Part shown: positions 23,690-35,649 of the stretch, piece after piece | Layout of the letters: each line of letters opens with the position of its first letter | Position numbering within the stretch: position 1 is the stretch's first letter | DNA from: Sphagnum compactum | Taxonomy: Eukaryota > Bryophyta > Sphagnopsida > Sphagnales | Direction: 5' to 3' | Assembly: GCA_965153455.1 (NCBI GenBank) | Contig: OZ234501.1 | Span: 3,596,001 to 3,660,000, forward strand | DNA length: 64,000 nucleotides | Program-made: the position numbers and the translations under genes | Notes under the pieces: generated by a model | Database searches by the model: none | Told to the model about the DNA's origin: nothing | The model's input: the letters and a program-made list of their open reading frames with translations, nothing else

Positions 23690-24452
23690 TTAACTTAATG
23701 TAATGTGGAAAGATCTCACATGAATTTGAAGAAATTGCATCTTGAATCCTCCAATTTCTCCAACAACAAATTGAATTATCCCCAATATGGTCGATGTTAA
23801 TGATATAATTTTGCAAGTGTGAAATCTAATATTCCATGAATGAATGAATTATCTATATATCACTATTAGATCCTTGTCCTATTCCATTAGAATGAGTATC
23901 AAGCAAACATACTAACTAAGACAACATTCAATCCATTTTAATTCTATAGATTAATTCAATTAAATCCACATGCAATGCTAAAACACCACATAATGGAAGA
24001 AAGAACGTCTTTCATATTCCAATAAACCACAACGCTCTACAATGTCTATCTCCTTTCCTTCTTCTCATCACTTGTATGCTTGTTCTCTCTCTCTCTAATA
24101 GATAAGTAGAAAAACATACATTGGAACCCCCTTCAAATCAATCAAAATGTATTTTTATATTCCTTGCAAAATGGTTATAATTGCCTAATTGTTTGGCAAA
24201 TCGACTTGCCACTACACTGTGTTGTCATAATGACATGCTGCCATACCGATTTGCCTATATTGTCAAACCACTTTGCCTACTCTGTTTTTTCAACTTGTCT
24301 ATACATATTGACTTGCCTATCTGCTTATTGCTTTAGATCCTTTTCTTAACACAATAATCACCAACAAAAAAAAGGATCTCCACCAAACTAAAACGACAAC
24401 TTTCCAACAAAGAGTTTGGAGATTTCGATTTTGTTATCACAAATACAAATTT

Positions 24453-24625
24453 TGATTTGGAATCAATTTGCAATAATTCCAGTGTGGAATCCCTAGAAGA
24501 AGATTCCACCACAAAAAAAACATTCGGTAGATACTGCAAAAAACCAAGAATAATGTGGCTTGGAATCAATTCATAGTGATTCCGGCATGGAATCCACAAA
24601 GGGAGATTCCATCGTGGAATTGCTT
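24453..24625. repeat. Tandem duplication of a roughly 103-bp segment
   Basis: TTGGAATCAATT is followed by ATTCC, then GTGGAATCC or ATGGAATCC, and then AGATTCCA. This series occurs from about 24457 and again from about 24560. The motif GGAATC/GATTCC is repeated in both orientations, giving small palindromes. No coding content. Confidence 0.7.
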
Positions 24626-25439
24626 TTAACGGATTTTGTAGAGGACAACAATGTAATTGTTCATGGATGTCATTTCATCTAGCCCATTAATCGAGGCCGA
24701 AAGTAGGACATAAGGGGTTCATCCACAAATCGGTTATATTAATTGATGTTGGGTTTAGGGTATTCCCTCAGGATTTGTTTAGTATAAAAGGAGGAAGTGT
24801 TCATTCAGTCTCCTCTCTTTCTTTTGCAGATTGTTATTTTGCTGAAATCCACACTGGTTTTTGCATTACCATACATTTAAATAGATATGGATCATACGAT
24901 GTGGCAAGTAGTGGGTGCAAATACATACATTGTGATCTAATAGATTGGGCTGGTTTTTTAACTATGACACTAATTGTCGGGTCATACTTTGTGACAACAT
25001 TTTCCCCTTGTCTAAATGTCGGGTGCTTTATGTGCATCATCAATTTCAGAGTGATTTTCCAAAACAAGTTTTAGAGAGGGGATTGGGGTTTTGTAATCAA
25101 AGTTGGTCCTAATGCACTATCATAAAGAACATTGATGCTTATCCTTTGTTGTTGCGATTTGTTCCAACACACAATGTCCAAGAGTTCATAGAAATAATCT
25201 AGAGGATTCAGGAACAATTCGAGTTGTTACTAGGATCTATGGGAGGTTAGCAAAATCATTTATACTTGTTGTGTTAGATGGGTTGGGGGTGGATGATACC
25301 CAAGCTTTGTCATTCTTCCCTGAGTTTATGCTCAATATGTTCAGCTTGTGCAGATTTATAGTACAAGGTGGCCCACCACATCTTTGATAAAAATTGTTGG
25401 TAGTGTTATTTATGGTGAATAACAACCAGTCACAAATTT

Positions 25440-25930
25440 CTCATCTATCTTTGTCATTCTTGCACCTCCTATGATTGATGACGTAGGAGAAATTGAACCA
25501 CTCATTGTAGTGCATGCAACAAAAGCAGAAGGCCAAAATTTCAAAACAAATGTTGAGGAATGTTTTCTTGATTTTTGTTGATTTCAACAAGGTGTTTGTT
25601 AGTGTGAAAATATTTATTTAAAATCATTTTGCATGCAAATTGTGAGGAAGTTAATAATCCCAATTGGAACATCTTGTTTTCAATCAGTTTGTGCAAAGTG
25701 CCATCTGTCTTCATTGGCCAATAGAAACATTGGCCATTATTGTTATGTTTGTAAGTGCATGGTTGCAATTGAAAGTCAAACACGAATTTCTTGTAAAATC
25801 AAACAAGACAGCAACGAAGAATTTGATTGTACACTTTGTGAACCATGGATCAAAGCATTGTTAGGGCATAATTTGAAAAGTCAAGAGGATTTCAAAGCAA
25901 AACAAAGGTTTTTATTTATGCTTGTTTAAA
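25440..25930 (+). pseudogene. Cys-cluster protein fragments, possibly RPA-like zinc ribbon
   Basis: A plus-strand stretch before 25.57 kb reads IFVILAPPMIDDVGEIEPLI and onward as plausible protein. A 98-codon frame at 25633-25929 has C-AK-C, thirteen residues, then C-YV-C, and later a further C-x2-C. The C-x2-C-x13-C-x2-C spacing recalls the zinc ribbon in the C-terminal OB-fold of RPA1-like proteins, which some Helitrons carry. There are no clear splice sites joining the pieces, and the family assignment is an inference. It lies about 2.2 kb upstream of the Helentron's first readable domain. Confidence 0.3.
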
Positions 25931-26179
25931 GAAAAAACCAAAAGGGAAATTTCTTTTGAGCCCAATTGTAGAGTTAATTGGTTTTTGTTCCTTCAAGATT
26001 AAAAAGTCACATCCTTTGGTTTATGGTAGGGTTGTCATTGCATTTGTGCATTTGTCACAACACAATGAACACATTTGGACACAAATGCACCCTTGCATCA
26101 CATCAGTATAAAGTTAACTTAGGTCAACTAAAGTCAACTTTCCACAAAAAACTGTTGGAGGCAAACGAAAATAATGTCA

Positions 26180-26800
26180 TTTGGTCGCCATAAACCTTGT
26201 GGTGACCAAAACAAAAATTTCAATCGCCAACTTTCAGTCACCACAATTAGCGACTAGAATTTTTCAGTCGCCTAGTCCAATGACAAAAGGTGATTGAAAT
26301 TTTTGGTTGCCCAGGTTGGCAACCAAAATTTTTTGGGCAATGATAAATTTTTCAGTCATTGGATTAATGGCAATTGTCGATCAAATGATAAATTTTTTTG
26401 GGTGGCTTTCAAAACAATTTAGACTACCTGAAAAAAAATTTGGTCATCATAGCAATTAAATTTTTTCAGTCACCCAATTTGGCGATCGAAGGTGACTATA
26501 AATTAGCAATTGAATTTTTTGGGCATTACCTGAAAAAATCCGAGCCACAATCAAAATGTTTTGGGGAGTGACAAAAAAAATTTAGTCATTGGATCAATGG
26601 CCATTGTCGATCGAATGACTGAATTCTTTTAGGTAGCTTCGAGTTTTTTTTTAGGAAGACCAAAATTTTTCTATCACCCAGCTCAATGACAGGAAAATTG
26701 AAAATTCAATTGCCAATCGTGTGGTGATTAAGTCCATTTTCGGTTGCCAATCATGTGGTGACCGAATTTGTTTTTGGTCACCACACATAAGAGGGGCAAC
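26180..26800. repeat. Array of diverged direct and inverted repeats
   Basis: Phrases of the type GGTGACTGAAAATTTTTCAGTCACC recur in broken form in both orientations. A longer segment (CATTGGATTAATGGCAATTG then TCGATC at about 26355) is repeated about 236 bp later (CATTGGATCAATGGCCATTG then TCGATC). The arrangement suggests the subterminal region of a decayed DNA transposon or a foldback element. No coding capacity. Confidence 0.6.
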
Positions 26801-26809
26801 CTGGGTGTA

Positions 26810-28100
26810 ATGAAATTCTTTCGTGCATTGATATTAGCAAATGCAATTGACATGTTATGATGGACATCGACGTAAAATGGCCATGTCATGTCAAGTTTTG
26901 ACAACCCTGGTTCATGATGAGGGGAATTCAAAAACACAAAGGTCAAACCATCTTATGTTGCTTGAAGGCCAAGGTGAAAGTAATTTCACAAAATATTGAA
27001 TTGAAAAGTTTTTTGTATAATTATAAAAAATAAATGTTTTACAACAATTATCTTAGTTTTACATATTTTTGGTGTTATATTAAAAAATTTGAATTGGATT
27101 TTGGACCTTGATATATTGGAAATATTTGAATTTTGGAACTTGGATTTTTGGAATTTGGATTTTGCATTGAATAACGGGAATGTTTTTGGCTGGTGGTGAA
27201 TCATGGGTTTTTAAGGTTTGAATTACTAGTTTTTTTGGTTAATGTTTTAATAATATTTTTTGTTTTGTCAAAAAAAATTAATCAAAGGCATTTCAAAAAA
27301 TATAATTTTGTGATCAATGGAATGTTTGGAATTATAAGCAAATTTTCATTTACTTAACTCTAACACTAAATAACATTAAATTGTATGTCAAAACTTTAAT
27401 ATTATAAAGATAACCATTGACATTGCAATTGAAAAAATAATTATACTAATTTTTTTTTATTGTAACCCATACTTGAACTTAAAAGGTAAACTTTGATTCA
27501 AAACTTTAACTCGAATCAACATTTCTATATTAACTATAAAATATTTTGACCACATGTACACAAAACTATAAGGTCACAAAAAATCTTTTTCATTTTCAAT
27601 AAATACAATTTTTTTGTCAATAATTAAATATCGCATGTCATTATAAATTGTATTTTGATTGAGAAAAATTTATAAACAAAAAATTAAAAATATAATAATT
27701 TGATACCAATGTTAGTATTATAAAAGTTGTAGTATAATTTGAAAAATATAAAGTTATAATTACATTAAATTTACAATTTCTTATAATTTCTATTTTCTTA
27801 AATCATATATCCAAATCTAACCAAAAAACAATTCTAATATTACCGCATCTTAAAAAAATAGAACCATTTTAAAAATATTAACACATCTATTAATTTCAAT
27901 ATAATCATTTTTTGCAAAGATTGAAAAGTTCACATTACGAACATAGATATTGAATTGGCAAAAGTTGGTTTAAAATGAATTATTGACTTTTTTACAATGT
28001 TGACAATTTTTTATTTGACGCAATTGCATATTTATTAAAATATTTAAAAACTTCAAAAGAAATTTTAAAAAAAATATGTTTCATTTAAAAAATTGTTTGA
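26810..28100. other. Very AT-rich stretch without recognisable features
   Basis: Low-complexity A/T-rich DNA with no reading frame of interest. It may include the 5' non-coding end of the Helentron, but no terminus could be identified. Confidence 0.5.
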
Positions 28101-28120
28101 ATCTTGGAACAGTGGAAGCA

Positions 28121-28430
28121 ATGGAATGTCATAGAAGGAAGTTGACTTTTGATTTTTTGCATGATTTACACGACGGGGAAGTAAATGATGAAGAATCATA
28201 CATACAAAAGATGTCAATGTCAATATTTGATGGTGGATTATGAGGAAATTTCACTGCAATATTTTGGATATCACAATATTTACAATGTCCAATTCATATT
28301 TAGAACAAAATTAGTGAGCAAATAATGATGAAAGTTGGAAATAATTATGACAATCAAACTTTGAATATAATATAAGGGAATAATCATTTTGAAACTGCAG
28401 ATTTTATATTTTAAAATATGATTTGTTCAA
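28121..28430 (+). pseudogene. OTU-like segment of the Helentron polyprotein
   Basis: The frame starting at MECHRRKLTFDFLHDLHDG continues to WGNFTAIFWISQYLQCPIHI and ends near a GNNHFE box. This resembles the C-terminal half of OTU-type cysteine protease domains carried by Helentrons, with the NHF histidine box. The catalytic Cys region expected upstream is not readable, so the assignment is tentative. Confidence 0.45.
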
Positions 28431-29739
28431 ATGTTGATAATTTTTTTTGTAAAAAATTAAAATCATCAAGTAATTGATGAATATTTTAAAAAAAGTTTCA
28501 TGTTAAAGCTAAAAGGTTTAGATGGAATTTTGATTTGGACATTAATTTACAAAAAATCATCAAAATTCATCGTAATTGGATGCCACAAGAAATTGTGTTA
28601 ACATTCATTCATATGTATCCAAATTTAAATATCACATTAGCTCAAGTTAAACGACATTTAAAATATTTTGAAACTAAGCGAAATAAGATTGATAAGAAAG
28701 TTATGTTGATTAATGATATAAATAATGATTTAAGAGATATAATTGATTTGAATTGTGTTAATTTTAAAAAATAAATTTTAAGTTCATCTAAGATGATTGA
28801 AAAAAAATGAACAAGAAAATTTTGAATAAAAAACCATAAAAAGTTTTGGGTTATTTTTTTCTTAACAATTTGAAAACAGAACTATTTAATGTAATTGGTA
28901 GAAATGAAAAACATCTTAATAACTTTGTCCCATTAGTGAAAGAAATCCAGCTTCAACAACAAAAAAGAAAAAAAATTGTGACCAAAATAATGATGAAAAA
29001 AATATTATTAAATATATAAAAAAGATAGAAGACATTGTTAAACATGCATGTTATTGTTCTAAAACATTGTGTTTTGCATTTCAAATTTTTTTTGTTTCTA
29101 AATTATGTTTTAAAAAATTGCATAATTTTTTTAAAAATTTAAAATAGAAGATCCTATATTTATGTAATTATTGTTAGAAAAAAATTGATTGTGGTAAACA
29201 ATTGAACATGATTTTATGTGAACACATTACAAATAATCAATTTAATTTTAATTTTGTTTCAATATTAAATAAAATTGAATACGTTTGATTGCACCACGTC
29301 TTGCATTCACACAAATATTTTGATTAAAAGGGTATGGACAATATGGAATGCATGGAAGCATTGTTAATGTTCCAAAAAATTTTAATTTGGTACATACTAT
29401 ATTGCCTCGAATGTTGTATGATGACATTTCAATTGTAGTATTTTTGAAAAGAAAATTAGAGTACAAATCTATATCAGATTATGTTTGTCTTAACATAGTG
29501 ATAAAAGCTTTATAAGAACTTTGCCAAACTCCAATGTATAAAAGTGCAAAATTTTCAATTAGACCAAACTGGCAACATTTAGTGGAATTAACAAATATAA
29601 ATGACACTATAGAATTAGAAAAAACACACTTGATAAAAATTTAGAAATGAAAAAAACCAGACATGTTTGAAGAAGTGGTTGATGAGGATTACATGAACAC
29701 ATTAGTCCAAAATATTTTAAATCTTGAAATGTTATTGAT

Positions 29740-30780
29740 AACAATGACAAATCAATAACAATAGCTCTTGGAGAAGGTTCTCAACTATTTGGATTATTTC
29801 ATGATGCACATTTTGAAGAATATAAATTTTCAACATTGTTTTATGGGCATTCAAGACCATCACTTGCATGTTCTTATCAAAAAATTGTGCAACTAGAACT
29901 AATTAGTATAAATAAAATGTTTTCATATTGTATAAGTAATATATATTTTAAAAAAAATCAAAGTTCTAATTCATTTTATATTATCTTGTGCATAGATTCA
30001 TATTTGTAAAGCAAAATTGTTAGATTGTATTCTAAAAACTAATGTGGAATGTGAATCTAAATAAAATATTGAAATTAAATTTAGGATATAAAAAATTAAG
30101 TCGTATAAGAACATCTCCAAATTATTTGGATCATCTTCATAAATATGTATTTGCAATGATTAGGCAACTTGGCCCACCAACATTCTTCATGACATTCACA
30201 ACATGTGTAAACAATTGGCTAATTCTTGTAAAAACATTAAAAAGTTTATATGATCAATTAGTAAAAAATTAGGAATAAAAAAGGATGATTCATTAAATAT
30301 TAAGGAACTTGTTAGAAATGATCCTGTCACGTGTGCACGTTATTATGAACATAGGATGAATAGTTTTTATAAATTTATTGGAAATACTGATTTAATATTT
30401 GGTAAGATGAAAAATTATTTTTTCATAGCCAAATTTCAATTAGGAGGTTTGCCTCATGATCATGGATTATTGTGGGTACAAAATGCTCTTAAATTTGGTG
30501 TTTCAAAAATGAAGAAATTGAATGTTTTGTAGTTAAAAATTTAAAAGTTGATCAAACAATGCTTTCAAACGAAATTTGTAATATGTAAACACATCCATAT
30601 TAAAGAACATGTAGAAAAAAATGTCAACCAATTTGCCAATTTTAGTATCCAAAATCACCAATGAAACATATAAAAAAATTGTTGCATTTAGATGAACAAG
30701 ATCATATGGCAAATATGATGAAATTAATATTCAAATTTATTAAAAACTTGTCAACATGGGATTAAGTGAAGATATTTCTT
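29740..30780 (+). pseudogene. Helitron Rep (HUH endonuclease) region
   Basis: The Helitron-specific segment LGEGSQLFGLFHDAHFEEY (29.77-29.83 kb) is followed by MIRQLGPPTFFMTFT (30.15-30.2 kb), the Helitron-like N domain. About 250 bp on, LGGLPHDHGLLWV holds the two histidines of the HUH metal-binding motif, here HDH (about 30450-30480). The tail CRFQYPKPPMK / LDEQDHMANMM continues the pattern through several frame changes. The catalytic Tyr cannot be assigned with certainty. Family knowledge: Rep nicks DNA and stays bound to the 5' end. Confidence 0.88.
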
Positions 30781-30859
30781 TTGAAATTTTTTTATTAGAT
30801 TTAAAAAGATGAAAAAACATGTATTCTTGGATTACGATACATAATACAAAAACCAACTT

Positions 30860-32023
30860 TATTTTTAAAACAAAAACCAAATGATATATGTACAAATGTA
30901 TTTGGCATACATGTAGGACCCTTGTGGGGAACAAATACAAATGCACAATGTGTTTTAGATCCATATGTAGCAACATCATATTGTACTTCTTATTTAACAA
31001 AAATAAATAATTTTGTACCTCAAAAATTAAAAATCATATTAGATAAGTATAAACATGACAAACAAATAGAAGCATCTAAACACATTAAAAAGTTAGAAAA
31101 TGCATTTTTAAATGCACAACAACTGTCTATACAACAAGTTGTACATATAACAATATCCATACCATTATACCATTCGACAAGATCATTTCAATTTATAAAT
31201 ACATGTCAACAACAAGATAGAACATTTGTATTATTGCCACAAAATATACAAGGCTTATTTCCAAATTCTACAAAAATCCATTGTAAATCATTAGTTTATA
31301 AGTATATCAATCAAAATGAAGGATTAAATAATTTTTGTTTAGTAGAATTTATGGATAATTATGATACACAAGTAAATAAAAGACACATTAAAAGTAAAAT
31401 AATTCATTGGGTTTCATGCAATTGACATAAAGATCCGAAAAATCATTATAAAGAACTATTGTTTCTATTTAAACCCTTTCAAAAGTTGGAATTTAATTTG
31501 CAAAAATTATGATTCATGGAAAGATGCTTATATAGAACAAAAAAATGATATTAGAAAAATGTGAAAAAAAATTGTATATAATTTTAACCCATCCAACAAC
31601 TTTGATATTGAATGGGATAACTTAGAATCACAAGTTAAAGAATACACAAAAATTCATCAAACATATGGATAGGAAATTTATTTTCGAATGAAATAATTAA
31701 TAATGCAAGTAATCCATATAAATAAATATTATTTATTAATACCAAAAAAATTGAACCATATGATGTATCATATGAAAACTTTGCAAAATCAAAAAAAAAA
31801 AAAAAGTTTTAAAATAAATTGTTAACATATAATGTTTTTCAACAAACAAATGAATTCATGATAGATAAAGATTTTTCTTCACATATGAGACAATTGAATA
31901 TGAACAAGAAGTATTGTTGATGATATCTTATACCAAAAAATCAAAACCCCCCAAAACCATTTCATATGTTTTTAACATGGTGGTGTAGGGATATGGAAAA
32001 CTTTCACTTTCATGTATATTATA
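30860..32023 (+). pseudogene. Helentron linker and start of the PIF1-like helicase
   Basis: GTNTNAQCVLDPYVATSYC followed by TSYLTKIN (30.93-31.0 kb) is the conserved block between Rep and helicase in Helitron proteins. It lies in a 167-codon open stretch, 30922-31425. Further on, the helicase begins; in a shifted frame HGGVGIWKTF (31977-32006) corresponds to the Walker A motif GGAGTGKTF, with the invariant Gly before Lys changed to Trp. The reading ends at the nested insertion about six codons later. Confidence 0.8.
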
Positions 32024-33712
32024 CAAAATACTAGTGGGTACCCGTGACCTTCGGACACTGTGACGCATGGCATCACTTTCTCTTCTATTAACAATATTAC
32101 GAACTCTATACATAACAAAACAACATAATTCAAAATGTTTATTTTTGAAAAAAGGTGTAATTTGCACGTCTAAGTTCAAATAATTTTCTGAAAATTTCAA
32201 CAAACCTTGTCATACTTGCAAATAAAAAAATAAAAAAATAAACTCATAAACATGTGTGAAAACTAAATCCTTAAAAATAAATATATTGATTATTCGATAG
32301 TTACTTGTTGAACCCAATCACAGCCTATGATATATCATCCCTCCCCTAAATTACACATACCCACTAAAGCCCCCCCAACATACAACCCAAGGAGGATGAC
32401 CAGACGAACAGTGACCTTCGGGCACTCTGAAGTCCCCCGGTTTCTTTAAACTTGGTTCATGTTTTAGTTTTTTCTAGAAACTTTTATTTTTTATTTTATT
32501 TTTATTTTTATGTGTTTTCTGTTTTTATTATTATTTTGTATAATAAGAATAAAGTGTTTCTTTTTCACTTTTATATTTTTGTTTATTTGGATGCAAGTTT
32601 GAAGTTTGGAGAAAGAAGACACACCTCATTCTTTTTCAAGCAGGGTTTTTCTTCATTATTATAAGTTCTATTTTTTCTTATTTTTTATTCTTGATTTGGT
32701 TTCTTCATTTTTGTAAATTTTTTTCTTTTAAAATTATTTTATTGTATTTCCCTTTCCTTGTTTCATTTGTTTCCATACCTTTTTTATAGTTTTTGCGTTT
32801 TTACTTTTTTTTGTTTATGTTTGTTTCATGCTTTAATTTTTTCTATTCTTATTTTGTCTATCTTCATTTTTAAAAATAATAATGCATTTATTTATCTATT
32901 TATTTTGTTTCTATTTTCTTTTTCAAAAAGATTATAGTTTTTCTAATATGTTTTGTAATGAAAATAATTTTAAAAAACTTTTGTATTTTTGTTTGATTAG
33001 ATACAGGTTTGAAGTTTGGAAAAAGAAGACAAACCTTTTTTTTTTTTTTCAAGTATGGTTTTTTTTCTCTTTCTTTTGCTGTCTATTTTGTTTTTTTATT
33101 TTTTGTCATCTATTTTTAAATATTCTTTTAAGATTCTTTTACTATATTTTCCTTTTTTGTTTCATGTTTAAATATATTTATTTTATATGTTTTCATTTTT
33201 TTCCTATTTTTAAGTGTTTTAAAAAAGTTTCTAATTGTTAAAGTGTTTTTCTGTTTTTTTTTTCCTAGTTTTTTCCCTTAAAAATATATATATTTGTTCT
33301 GTTTTTTTCTTTTTTGTTACAACTTTGTTTCATTTTATTTATTTGTTAACAACTTGTTTTTTTCTTTTTTAATTTGAAATTTCTTGTTGTTTTAAAAAGA
33401 TTTCTTTTCTTGTTTCTCATTTTTTTTTCAACAATTTTTAGTTCTTTAAAATTAGTTTGTACCTTTTGGCAAATTGCAAGACTACATGAGTTTTTCATAA
33501 ACTACAGGATTGGATCACATAAACATTTGGATAAACTTTGGATAAACTGCTGCTGCCGCCATTCGTCGTCCTCCTCCTCTTCCATCATCTTCTTCTTCCG
33601 GGATGAGGAACTTGGATGGATGGATGACGGGACGGATGGATGGATGACGGGACGGATGGATGGAAAGGACGACCGGACACCACCGCAAGCGGACAAAACC
33701 AAGGATATTATA
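32024..33712. mobile_element. Nested insertion splitting the Helentron helicase
   Basis: Protein similarity to the helicase stops just after ATATTATA at 32016-32023 and resumes just after a second ATATTATA at 33705-33712, so this 8-bp word is a candidate target-site duplication. The insert begins CAAAATACTAGTGGGTACCC. It includes two related GTGACCTTCGGRCAC motifs (about 32045 and 32410), long T/C-rich tracts and an internal duplication (a TTTGAAGTTTGGARAAAGAAGAC phrase at about 32.6 and 33.0 kb). It ends in a GC-rich tail with a 20-bp tandem repeat. No protein is encoded, so it is a non-autonomous element of unassigned class. Confidence 0.7.
33613..33666. repeat. 20-bp tandem repeat at the 3' end of the nested insertion
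   Basis: The unit GGATGGATGGATGACGGGAC occurs twice in tandem and is followed by a partial third unit. It stands out as GC-richer than the surrounding AT-rich DNA. Confidence 0.85.
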
Positions 33713-34960
33713 TAAGTAGATGTTACGATATTATACTAAACAAATTATAAATGTCGATACTTTAAAACCAAAAGCCATGAAATTAACATATAAAAAATCA
33801 TTTAATAATAATTGCACAACAATACATTTTGCATTTGCAATTCTAATAGAACTTAAATGATGAAAGATGTGACATTTTTATAAAAACATATGATCAACTT
33901 TGTTTGCTTGTTATAAATGAAGTTCTTTAGTCGACAACATAATGTTAATTTTCATTGATCGTAGACCCTAAATCCTAAAATAAACCCATATTGAATTTAT
34001 GGGTGGCTTCGATGTAATAATGATTAGTGATTTTTATCAAACACCCCATGTTCAAGATTCATGGATTTTCAAACAAATAAATAACACTTTTAATATTATT
34101 GCATCAAATTATTGATCAGAATATGTACAATGTTATAAATTACAAGAAGTGATGTGACAAGATGATATAAATTTCATTAACATACTAAATAGGTTTAAAA
34201 TTGCTTCACAAACAATTGAAGACATAACATTTATGATCAATAATTGTTTGAAGACCCCATCGATGGACAACACTTTACCATATTCATTTCACACAAATGT
34301 TAAAACAATTATGGATAACAAAAATGTATTTTGAAACACATTAGGTGAAACATTCACATTCTTAGCATGTGATGTATATATTTAAACATGTCGTCATTTT
34401 AAATTATCAAATTTACCATCTCAAATGGTTGGTTTACCTTATGAAATTTTGGTTAAGAAAAAAATGTTAGGGGAATTATGTGAAGGGAATTATGAAACAT
34501 TAGATGGTCTTGTGAATGGCACTCATGAGATTTTTGAAGATTTTACATAAATTATTTCAAAATCTTTAGTTTTAATACATTTCCATAATCCTCGAATTAG
34601 ACATAATACATGAAAAATTTACAAATCTATGATGAATACCCAAGGTTTGATAAACAATGGACACTAATTGAATGTAAAATTGCTGAAATAGAAATAGGTA
34701 GTAATTTTTCTCACACTATCACAAGAGTCCAATTCCCAATTCGATTTGGTGCAGCATGAATTATACATTGTTCACTTTTGATCATTTAACATTTGATTCG
34801 TTTGGTGTGACAAAACATGATCTAACATATATTACATTATCGAAGGTTTATTGGAAAGAAAAATTGTATTTACTTTCACGATTATTGAATAAGTTTTTTC
34901 AAGCAGATCATCTTGTTTAGAAAAAAATGTTTCGATTAAGAACAAATGCACAATACAAAC
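33713..34960 (+). pseudogene. Continuation of the Helentron PIF1-like helicase
   Basis: Similarity resumes with LRYYTKQIINVDTLKPKA and TTIHFAFAIL, the region just after Walker A in these helicases. A Walker B-like LVINEV follows (family LVIDEI, Asp replaced by Asn). Later blocks include LPSQMVGLPYEILVKK, ELCEGNYETLDGLVNGT and RVQFPIRFGAA, then LYLLSRLLNK. All are in the family order but in several frames and with stops. Taken with the segment before the insertion, an entire helicase was once present. Confidence 0.82.
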
Positions 34961-34974
34961 TTGCTATTGTTTTT

Positions 34975-35640
34975 TTAAAGTCTTACCATTCAAAAATTTT
35001 AATTATAATACTCGATTTTTAACATTACATTTTAAAGATATTCTTGCGGATTCAAATCTATTAACATCACATATTCTTTGTTTAAATGAGACAAGAATAA
35101 AAAATATTCATATTAACTTAAAAATTTACAATGCTTTATCACAAAAGCTCCATGTATTATCATGTTATGTTGAACATCGCACTATGGTACTTTATGATGA
35201 CAATGTGTCATTGACATAAAACACAATAATAAAAAATTCTAGTGCTAAATTTATCACCACGCTTTTTAATGATAACACACGAAAAGTATTATACATAATT
35301 GCAATATACAAACCACCCAAAACGCAAGTGTCACACTTCAATCCTCTCTTAGAAAACAATAAAAAAAAAATGTTTTCACATTGTCCGATTGTAATAATTG
35401 AAGATTTCAACATAAACATTTTAACAGAAATAATTCAATCATCAACATTACAAGCATTTATAAATAAATACAATTATAAACTCATTTTTAAGAAAGCACC
35501 ATTATTAATGATACACAAATAGATTACATATGAACAAATGCACCAATACAACAATGTCATTATGGAACAACACAAGCATATTGGACAAATCATAACTCAT
35601 TTATTTTGCTTTCAAATTACCCGATTATGTACCCCAATTT
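34975..35640 (+). pseudogene. Helentron C-terminal EEP endonuclease remnant
   Basis: Following the helicase end, the frames read FLTLHFKDILADSNLLTSH then ILCLNETRI, the start of an endonuclease/exonuclease/phosphatase fold in which the Glu of NET is the metal ligand. Then YIIAIYKPPK and VIIEDFNIN follow, where the family motif is GDFN, so the Gly is replaced by Glu. A late NHNSF replaces the DHxPI-type catalytic His box. This AP-endonuclease-like domain distinguishes Helentrons from canonical plant Helitrons. Stops at about 35218 and 35522 break the frame. Confidence 0.8.
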
Positions 35641-35649
35641 GTATTACCA

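Larger units (their letters stand above)
28121..35640 (+). mobile_element. Decayed autonomous Helitron, Helentron type (OTU-Rep-Hel-EEP)
   Basis: Read across frames, the plus strand carries in order an OTU-like segment, the Helitron N-terminal/Rep (HUH) region, a linker typical of Helitron proteins, a PIF1-family helicase and a C-terminal EEP-type endonuclease. Helitrons move by rolling-circle replication, with Rep nicking and helicase unwinding. The added endonuclease is the hallmark of Helentrons (Helitron2). The coding region has many stops and frameshifts and is split by a nested insertion at 32024-33712. The coordinates mark the first and last recognisable coding segments. The terminal sequences and the host insertion site were not found. 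Base composition is strongly AT-rich. It cannot encode a working protein. Confidence 0.85.

Noticed and set aside
32882-33241. 119-codon Phe-rich plus-strand frame
   Set aside because: It is a translation of T-rich low-complexity DNA inside the nested insertion.
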